Source of the DNA: JBDREF01 sp043820045
GTDB lineage: Bacteria > Planctomycetota > Phycisphaerae > Sedimentisphaerales > Anaerobacaceae
DNA length: 19,841 nt
Direction: 5' to 3'
NCBI GenBank assembly: GCA_043820045.1
Contig: JBDREF010000142.1
Coordinates: 1 to 19,841 of the forward strand
The position numbers and the translations under genes are program-made. The notes under the pieces were generated by a model. The model had not been told where the DNA came from. It searched no databases and saw only the letters and a program-made list of their open reading frames with translations. Positions 15,287-19,841 of the stretch are shown here, piece by piece (within the stretch, counting starts at the first letter, position 1; each line of letters starts with the position of its first letter).

Positions 15287-16123
15287 CTATGCGGATTGTC
15301 CACAGCATCGCTTGTACTTTTTTCCGCTGCCGCAGGGACATGAGTCATTTCTGCCGACACGGGTTTCTCTGTGCAGAGACGAAGTAGTCGGTTCAGCTTC
15401 TACATCCTGGTACTCAAGCTCGTAAGACGATTCCTGATGCAAGCATGTACGAATGATGGCGGCGGCCAAATCGGTCCTTTGAGTGATGTCGAGTTCTATG
15501 TGTTTGCCATCCTCAGTGCCATAGTGCTCAAGCGCGAAATCTAAGACTTCCAAAAGCGATTCTGCATCCACAGGAAGTGGCGCTCCTGAGGTCATGACAA
15601 AATCTTCAAAGGGCAGCAGCCTTGTGGCAATCACAAGGCCCTCCGTTGCCGTTTTTCCAAATCCCATATCAATCAGAAGGTACTCTCTGTTGTTCATCAA
15701 ATCCCTGGCTCGGACGCCGACGCCCGGCACAACCGCCGCGACCTGAACGAGCGTGTAGAACGATTCCGACATGGCTTTGACCACGATAGATTCGTCCGAA
15801 TCGGGGTCCAGCCGGGAATCAGTGATGTACCGCTCGACGATGTTGAGCCCACCCTCTCTGTGATCATAGATGCAATAATCCATGACTACACCGATATGGT
15901 CCATGTCGTCCAAGACAAGTGTGTTACCCGTCAGGACGCCGAGGTTCTTACCGCACACATCGAAAATCCTCTTTGATATGTATTCCAGCAAGGCACCGTT
16001 TTGCAGATGCCGTGTGATTTTCCGAAACTCTTTGTAGCGGGCAACCAGTTGAGTGTACTGTGCTTCTGTGGAGTTTCTTGTTATCAGTTTGCCCTCACCC
16101 TTTTTGAACCAGTCAAGTCCCAT
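15287..16123 (-). CDS. SEC-C motif zinc-binding protein
   Basis: The 278-residue protein ends in the SEC-C zinc motif: VGRNDSCPCGSGKKYKRCCG, with Cys262, Cys264, Cys273 and Cys274 in the CxCx8CC spacing. This motif is best known from the C-terminus of SecA, where it binds zinc and a partner, and is also found on many unrelated proteins. The first 250 residues are soluble, with no membrane segment or catalytic motif I recognise (ENERGY-type loops are absent). Helical stretches include LLEYISKRIFDVCG and the segment ending TLVQVAAVVPG. The ATG has GGAGG 5 bases upstream and lies 18 bases after the kinase stop, so it is probably cotranscribed with the kinase. Its function is unknown. Confidence 0.85.
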   Translation of the reverse strand: MGLDWFKKGEGKLITRNSTEAQYTQLVARYKEFRKITRHLQNGALLEYISKRIFDVCGKNLGVLTGNTLVLDDMDHIGVVMDYCIYDHREGGLNIVERYITDSRLDPDSDESIVVKAMSESFYTLVQVAAVVPGVGVRARDLMNNREYLLIDMGFGKTATEGLVIATRLLPFEDFVMTSGAPLPVDAESLLEVLDFALEHYGTEDGKHIELDITQRTDLAAAIIRTCLHQESSYELEYQDVEAEPTTSSLHRETRVGRNDSCPCGSGKKYKRCCGQSA

Positions 16124-16141
16124 ATAACCCTCCCTGGACCA

Positions 16142-17101
16142 CTACGGATTATCGTCTCTCTGCAAAAGCTGGATGATCTCGGCTTTCGTGGGGAGTGCTT
16201 CGAGTGAGCCGAACTTTGTGCAGGCCAGCGCCCCGGCTGCCGAGGCGAATTTTACCGCGGCCCTGACGTCATTTTCGACGGCACAATAGGCCGCCAGCGC
16301 TCCTGCGAACGCGTCGCCCCTGCCCGTGTGGTCAACGGACTCTATCTCGAAGGCCGGTATCTGATCGGCGCTGGTCCTGTCCACGACCATACAGCCGCGT
16401 TTACCCATCGTTATTACCGCATAGCCTGCGCCGCGGGCCACCAGGTCCGAGCCCATCAGCTTGGCGGTCCGCATGCTCGCTGCGGACTGGTCGGTTATGT
16501 CGGCAGCCTCATCAAGGTTTGGAATCAGAATATTGGCAGTAAAATATTCGATAGGCAGGTCGTTCTGTTCCCGGCCGAGATGCTCCATCGGTCTTGCCGG
16601 GTTGAGGATAACTTTTATGCCGTAGAGTTCCGTGCAGTGCAGGGCGCTGACGATGGTCTCGTGCGGCAATTGGCCGTGGATCAGGCAAACGTCGGCCTCG
16701 GCGATGATCAGCTCGGCGGAGGTTATGTCCAGAGGTTGCAGAGCGCTGTTGGCGCCGGGGTAGTAGCAGTCGGCATTTTCACCTTCGGCGTTGACGAACG
16801 TGACGAGCACACCTGTATTCTTGGCCTCGGCGGTATAGACGAATTCGGTGTTGACGTTGAACTCGGCCATACTGTCCCTTACCATTCTTGCGAACGGGTC
16901 GCCGCCGACCTTGCTTATCAGGTGCACTTGGCAGCCGCACAAGGCCGCTTCCGCAGCTTGAATCGGCCCGGGGCCGGTCACTGAATAGGTGAGAACCGAA
17001 CCGGTTACACTCTGTCCGGCTGCGGGGATTTGGCCGCAGCGTATCGCCATGTCAACATACGCGCCGCCAATTACGACTACTTTGGGACTCCTTCCCGTCA
17101 T
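16142..17101 (-). CDS. PfkB/ribokinase-family sugar or nucleoside kinase
   Basis: A 319-residue kinase of usual family length. It opens with the strand VVVIGGAYVDMAI (8-20). The substrate-binding loop that is normally GGKGANQA reads TGPGPIQAAEAALCG (42-56). A lid strand LISKVGGDPFARMV follows (61-74). The ATP-site region has VDHTGRGDAFAGAL (256-269), where family members have DTGAGD; the catalytic Asp263 is kept, but the anion-hole residue after the first Gly is Arg261 instead of Ala. VILNPARPM and ITMGKRGC fit the nucleotide-binding half. It should phosphorylate a sugar or similar alcohol with ATP, and the altered loops suggest an unusual substrate. The upstream site (AGAGG, 12 bases) is weak. 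The SEC-C gene follows 18 bases later. Confidence 0.88.
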   Translation of the reverse strand: MTGRSPKVVVIGGAYVDMAIRCGQIPAAGQSVTGSVLTYSVTGPGPIQAAEAALCGCQVHLISKVGGDPFARMVRDSMAEFNVNTEFVYTAEAKNTGVLVTFVNAEGENADCYYPGANSALQPLDITSAELIIAEADVCLIHGQLPHETIVSALHCTELYGIKVILNPARPMEHLGREQNDLPIEYFTANILIPNLDEAADITDQSAASMRTAKLMGSDLVARGAGYAVITMGKRGCMVVDRTSADQIPAFEIESVDHTGRGDAFAGALAAYCAVENDVRAAVKFASAAGALACTKFGSLEALPTKAEIIQLLQRDDNP

Positions 17102-17170
17102 AATGTCAGTTGGCCTCTGTATTTGGCTATGTCAGTTGATTCTGCCTCTTGCAGCCTCATTCGATGGCCC

Positions 17171-17198
17171 AGTATATTGGTCTTGCCGCCGAATGCAA
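17171..17198 (-). promoter_or_regulatory. Weak promoter candidate for the kinase-SEC-C pair
   Basis: On the minus strand, TTGCAT (17193-17198) and TATACT (17171-17176) are 16 bases apart. The -10 fits well, the -35 only partly. It lies in the 116-base gap between the DUF4186 stop and the kinase start. Confidence 0.4.
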
Positions 17199-17217
17199 AA
17201 CTTTTTTTGAACAATAT

Positions 17218-17604
17218 TCACCACAGGCTCTCCCTGCGGGCGGCTGGCGGTTCCGGGTTCTGACCAGCCAGCCATCGCCTCAGGACTGCCACGATATAGT
17301 CGATCTGTTCTTCCGTGAGCGGCGTACCTGTCGGGACTCTGTGCCATTTGGCTAAGCACTTACGGCAGCAGGTGCCGGTGGCATGTTGAGCGACGAAGAC
17401 GGGATGGTTCCTCATCGGCGTTTGCCGACCGTCATTGGCGGGGCGGGCATCCGCCAGCCGGCTCGTAACGAAATCGCGGGCGTGTTCAAGAATTGTCTCC
17501 AGCCCCTTGTCCTTCAGATACGCCGCGTCCTTGCCGCGGAGCCGAAACCGCCTGCGAAACTTCGACCCCCCCAACGCCGCAAAAACTTCATCAATATCAC
17601 GCAT
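17218..17604 (-). CDS. DUF4186 family protein
   Basis: The 128-residue protein matches the conserved DUF4186 pattern: an N-terminal VFAALGGSKFRRRFRL, KDKGLETILEHARDFVTSRLA (31-51), PANDGRQTPMRNHPVFVAQHATGTCCRKCLAKWH (55-88), and TEEQIDYIVAVLRRWL (97-112). His67, His74, Cys79, Cys80, Cys83 and His88 are likely metal ligands. The family is widespread in bacteria and has no known function to my knowledge. The ATG at 17604 has only a weak GAGA 8 bases upstream. A good minus-strand promoter lies at 17667-17695. It is followed by the kinase gene after 116 bases and may or may not be cotranscribed with it. Confidence 0.88.
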   Translation of the reverse strand: MRDIDEVFAALGGSKFRRRFRLRGKDAAYLKDKGLETILEHARDFVTSRLADARPANDGRQTPMRNHPVFVAQHATGTCCRKCLAKWHRVPTGTPLTEEQIDYIVAVLRRWLAGQNPEPPAARRESLW

Positions 17605-17666
17605 AAATTATTTCTCGGGATGCTGCATCCGAATAGGTACTTACCAGGCCGGTTAGGATATGCTGT

Positions 17667-17695
17667 AATCTAACGGAAACGCTCAGGCAGGTCAA
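17667..17695 (-). promoter_or_regulatory. Promoter for the DUF4186 gene
   Basis: On the minus strand, TTGACC (17690-17695) and TAGATT (17667-17672) are 17 bases apart, one mismatch from the -35 consensus and two from the -10. Transcription would start near 17660, about 56 bases before the ATG at 17604. It points away from the toxin-antitoxin promoter. Confidence 0.55.
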
Positions 17696-17735
17696 TTTCA
17701 CGCCAAAAATATATCATTTTCTTGAAAACAGCATA

Positions 17736-17815
17736 TTTCCTATGTAGGAAAATACCAAAAAACAGGAAAATTGCTATTGTGTATTTCCTGGAAATGCGAT
17801 ATATCCTATATAGGA
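17736..17815. promoter_or_regulatory. Operator array of three TTTCC/GGAAA inverted repeats
   Basis: Three inverted repeats share the core TCC...GGA: TTTCCTATGTAGGAAA (17736-17751), ATTTCCTGGAAAT (17783-17795) and TCCTATATAGGA (17804-17815). Single half-sites (AGGAAAA) also occur at 17764-17770 and 17830-17836. They lie directly upstream of a winged-helix antitoxin gene and overlap its candidate promoter. AbiEi-type antitoxins repress their own operon by binding inverted repeats, so these are likely its operators; this is inference. Confidence 0.65.
17777..17805 (+). promoter_or_regulatory. Weak promoter candidate of the toxin-antitoxin pair
   Basis: TTGTGT (17777-17782) and TATATC (17800-17805) are 17 bases apart. 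Both hexamers are imperfect. The second inverted repeat lies exactly in the spacer and the third overlaps the -10, as expected for a promoter repressed by its own antitoxin. Confidence 0.4.
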
Positions 17816-17841
17816 AATAAGTCAATATTAGGAAAATGGCA

Positions 17842-18942
17842 ATGAGACTCACTGAAAAACAAGTCGTACGATTTCTCAAGAGCGCGGGCGATCAATACGC
17901 CCCCCTGACAATAAGAAGCCTCAAAGAGCAGGTTTCTCTGCAAGGGTATCAAGTCGATGCAGTCATAGAGTTTTCTATTGAGAATGGTCCTTCCTTTGAA
18001 GCCCTGGCGGAGATTGCGCCTGTAGCTACTCCGCAGAATATTCTCAAGAAGGCCCGACAGCTTGCTGATTACCTTGGCAAAGTAAAGAAACCGAGTATGG
18101 TGCCGTTGGTAATAGCTCCGTATATAGGCGCCAAACGGGCTGAGATTCTCGCGGACAGAGGTATTTCGTGGATCGATCTGTCCGGCAACATGTCCGTCAG
18201 GGTTTCGAATCGGGTATATATCGAACGTACCGGCAAGCCCAACCGCTTCCCCGACACCGCACCGATCAAGAAGATCTTCCAGGGGACATCCTCGCTTGTC
18301 GGCAGGGCACTGCTCTTGAAGCCGGAAGGTTTCGAATCTTTAGAAAAGATGGTTGACTTTATCAATCAGCGAAATGCGAACATAACATTGTCAACCGTTT
18401 CGAAAGTGCTGAAAAAGCTCGAAGACGAACTCTTGATAAATAGAAGCAAATCTCTCATCACTGTGGCTGATCCGGAGAAGCTCTTAGAGAAACTTGCGGA
18501 AGGCTACAAGACTTCGACGGAACGAAATAGACGAAACACATACAGATTTGCCATTGGGGATATCCAACGCCTGTCTCCTGGAGTCAGTGGCGATTGCAGG
18601 GACTACTTGGCGTGTGGGTTCTATGCGGCACAGATCAAAGGTTTAGCCGTGACGGACAAGATAACGATATTTGTAAAAGATTTGGAACAGTTCATAAGTA
18701 AGGCTGAGGAAAAGCTGGTTTCAATTACGGCGGATGCGGAATTTGGGAATCTAATCATCACTGAGGCAGATGACCCCGGCGTCTGGTTCAATCCCGAGTG
18801 GCGAACAATCGATTCGGTTGTCGACGACATAGAATTGTATCTTGAGATGATGCTTGATACACCAAGAGGTCCGAAGATCGCCGAACAACTGAAACGACGT
18901 ATTTTGCAAAAGGCTGACAGTAGTGGACAGAAGGATAATTGA
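17842..18942 (+). CDS. AbiEi-like antitoxin / transcriptional repressor
   Basis: The 366-residue product matches AbiEi-family antitoxins of type IV toxin-antitoxin systems. ATG 17842 is preferred over ATG 17836 because AGGA then lies 8 rather than 2 bases upstream. Residues 36-125 form an endonuclease-like fold without catalytic residues, ending in the typical APYIGAKRAEILADRGISWIDLSGN (92-116). Residues 160-220 are the winged helix (VDFINQRNANITLSTVSKVLKKLEDELLI, then VADPEKLLEKLAEG). The C-terminal part ends in SPGVSGDCRDYLACGF... and PRGPKIAEQLKRRIL, matching the family's end. It should bind the upstream inverted repeats and neutralise the toxin encoded by the next gene, which it overlaps by 20 bases. 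Family call is from motif pattern. Confidence 0.82.
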   Translation: MRLTEKQVVRFLKSAGDQYAPLTIRSLKEQVSLQGYQVDAVIEFSIENGPSFEALAEIAPVATPQNILKKARQLADYLGKVKKPSMVPLVIAPYIGAKRAEILADRGISWIDLSGNMSVRVSNRVYIERTGKPNRFPDTAPIKKIFQGTSSLVGRALLLKPEGFESLEKMVDFINQRNANITLSTVSKVLKKLEDELLINRSKSLITVADPEKLLEKLAEGYKTSTERNRRNTYRFAIGDIQRLSPGVSGDCRDYLACGFYAAQIKGLAVTDKITIFVKDLEQFISKAEEKLVSITADAEFGNLIITEADDPGVWFNPEWRTIDSVVDDIELYLEMMLDTPRGPKIAEQLKRRILQKADSSGQKDN

Positions 18943-19786
18943 ACAATTGGCTGACCTGGCCGAGTCTTTTAACAGAATCGGGCTCAAACCCGTCATCTGC
19001 GGCGGACTGGGTATCTACCTGTGCTTTCACAATGCGGAAGGACAAGCTCGCCAAATGATTCGAGCAACAACCGATATAGACCTGATGCTGACAAAAACAC
19101 AGGTCTTTGAGCAAGCTCGACGCCGGGCTATCGCTGAAATCATTACCGGTGAATTAAGATACATTGCTCGTGAAGGTCGTGAACATCTTCATTTCAAGAA
19201 GGGGCAGGACCAGTATCTTGATATCTTAGCTCCGCCTATCGAAGGATTTGACACAGACAGCGTCAGGGTCAAGTTTGTCAGGTCAAAGCTGCATGGCCGC
19301 GTTACGCCCGAAGCTTTTTTCATAGAAGAGGGCCTGAGAACAGTTTCTTTAGACGAGTTCCTGCCGCACGATGACAAAAGGAGCAGCCTCGAAGTCCAGG
19401 TACCTTCACCGACGAATATATTGCTCCTGAAGCTTTTTGCTTTCAACGACCGCGACGAAGGTCAAAGGCAAGATTCAGAGCGGGCCGGCGCGCACGCATG
19501 GGACATATACGTAACAGCCATCTTGGCCACCAGGGCCGATTATCTGCAAGGGCAGCAATTCCTGTTGCAGCACAAGGATTCGGATGTAATACAAACTGCT
19601 CAGTCGATTGTAAGGGACAAATTCGGTGCGGTTGAACAAGCAGGCTGGCGGCGAGTTCTTGAGTCGTCCGATTTCTACTCTGGTCTCAGCAGACGCGAGA
19701 AAGAAGCTAAGCTGGATGAAGCGAGACGCCGTTTGGTAAGGTGGTTTGACATAAGCCGGGCCGGCGGTAAGACCGAGACTATCTGA
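18923..19786 (+). CDS. AbiEii-like nucleotidyltransferase toxin
   Basis: The 287-residue protein starts at GTG 18923, with AAAGG 9 bases upstream, and overlaps the antitoxin gene by 20 bases, a sign of coupled translation. Its N-terminal half carries nucleotidyltransferase marks: VICGGLGIYLC (24-34, the GG of the nucleotide loop) and RATTDIDLML (47-56), where Asp51 and Asp53 would bind metal. AbiEii-type toxins transfer nucleotides to tRNA or similar targets and arrest growth. The second half (SPTNILLLKLFAFNDRDEGQRQDSERAGAHAWDIYV, 160-195) fits the helical domain of the family. A standalone nucleotidyltransferase without toxic activity is the main alternative. Confidence 0.8.
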   Translation: MDRRIIEQLADLAESFNRIGLKPVICGGLGIYLCFHNAEGQARQMIRATTDIDLMLTKTQVFEQARRRAIAEIITGELRYIAREGREHLHFKKGQDQYLDILAPPIEGFDTDSVRVKFVRSKLHGRVTPEAFFIEEGLRTVSLDEFLPHDDKRSSLEVQVPSPTNILLLKLFAFNDRDEGQRQDSERAGAHAWDIYVTAILATRADYLQGQQFLLQHKDSDVIQTAQSIVRDKFGAVEQAGWRRVLESSDFYSGLSRREKEAKLDEARRRLVRWFDISRAGGKTETI

Positions 19787-19792
19787 GAGCAT

Positions 19793-19817
19793 CCGGCAAG
19801 ATGAAAAGTCCTGCCGG
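19793..19817 (+). terminator. Weak possible terminator after the toxin gene
   Basis: CCGGCA (19793-19798) and TGCCGG (19812-19817) can form a 6-base-pair stem with a 13-base loop, just after the stop at 19786. It is followed by CCGTTATTC with no clear T-run, so it may be only an mRNA hairpin. Confidence 0.3.
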
Positions 19818-19841
19818 CCGTTATTCAGGGACGCCGACTAC

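Noticed and set aside
17670..17879. A 69-residue minus-strand hydrophobic frame over the toxin-antitoxin control region
   Set aside because: Its aromatic and isoleucine-rich sequence comes from the AT-rich operator repeats, it overlaps both the promoters and the start of the antitoxin gene, and it has no ribosome site.

Overview
This window looks like a bacterial chromosome, most likely from a Planctomycetota-type or other environmental bacterium. That placement is an inference from moderately high GC, strong AGGAG ribosome binding sites, a secreted propeller/jelly-roll protein, a LamG module and a secreted glycosidase. No marker gene fixes the taxon. The window joins a phage late-gene block to a stretch of host-type genes.

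Positions 1-11091 hold a tailed-phage structural block, all on the minus strand and read right to left. It starts with a portal protein, then a coiled-coil scaffold-like protein, an SU10-like (DUF5309) major capsid protein, a probable head-completion protein, a small tail-type protein, and a run of beta-rich appendage or decoration proteins. These include a tail-fibre-like family member, a LamG protein and two proteins sharing one Fn3-like module. The block ends with a tail-hub-like reading frame that stays open to the window edge. Almost every gene has its own AGGAG/GGGAG site and intergenic gaps are mostly under 60 bases. No terminase, tape measure, lysis, replication or integrase gene is in the window.

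Positions 11092-11710 carry no convincing gene. They hold a 14-base palindrome beside T-tract repeats, a 45-base in-frame fragment copied from, or paralogous to, the glycosidase gene 2.8 kb away, and a good sigma-70-type promoter facing right.

Positions 11711-15262 hold two plus-strand genes for exported proteins: a 673-residue protein (CARDB-like region, polyproline linker, beta-propeller, MAM-like jelly roll) and a GH-A clan glycosidase. Each has its own TTGACA promoter, and a very strong intrinsic terminator separates them. Positions 15287-17604 read leftward: a DUF4186 gene, then a PfkB-type sugar kinase with unusual motif residues, then a protein ending in a SEC-C zinc motif.

Positions 17605-19786 hold a plus-strand two-gene cassette, an AbiEi-like winged-helix antitoxin overlapping an AbiEii-like nucleotidyltransferase toxin. 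It is preceded by an AT-rich control region with three TTTCC/GGAAA inverted repeats over a weak promoter, consistent with autorepression. The main points of interest are the portal-first block with atypical synteny, a hidden partial gene at the left edge, a long hairpin after the capsid gene, the glycosidase relic at the phage/host junction, and the operator array of the toxin-antitoxin pair.
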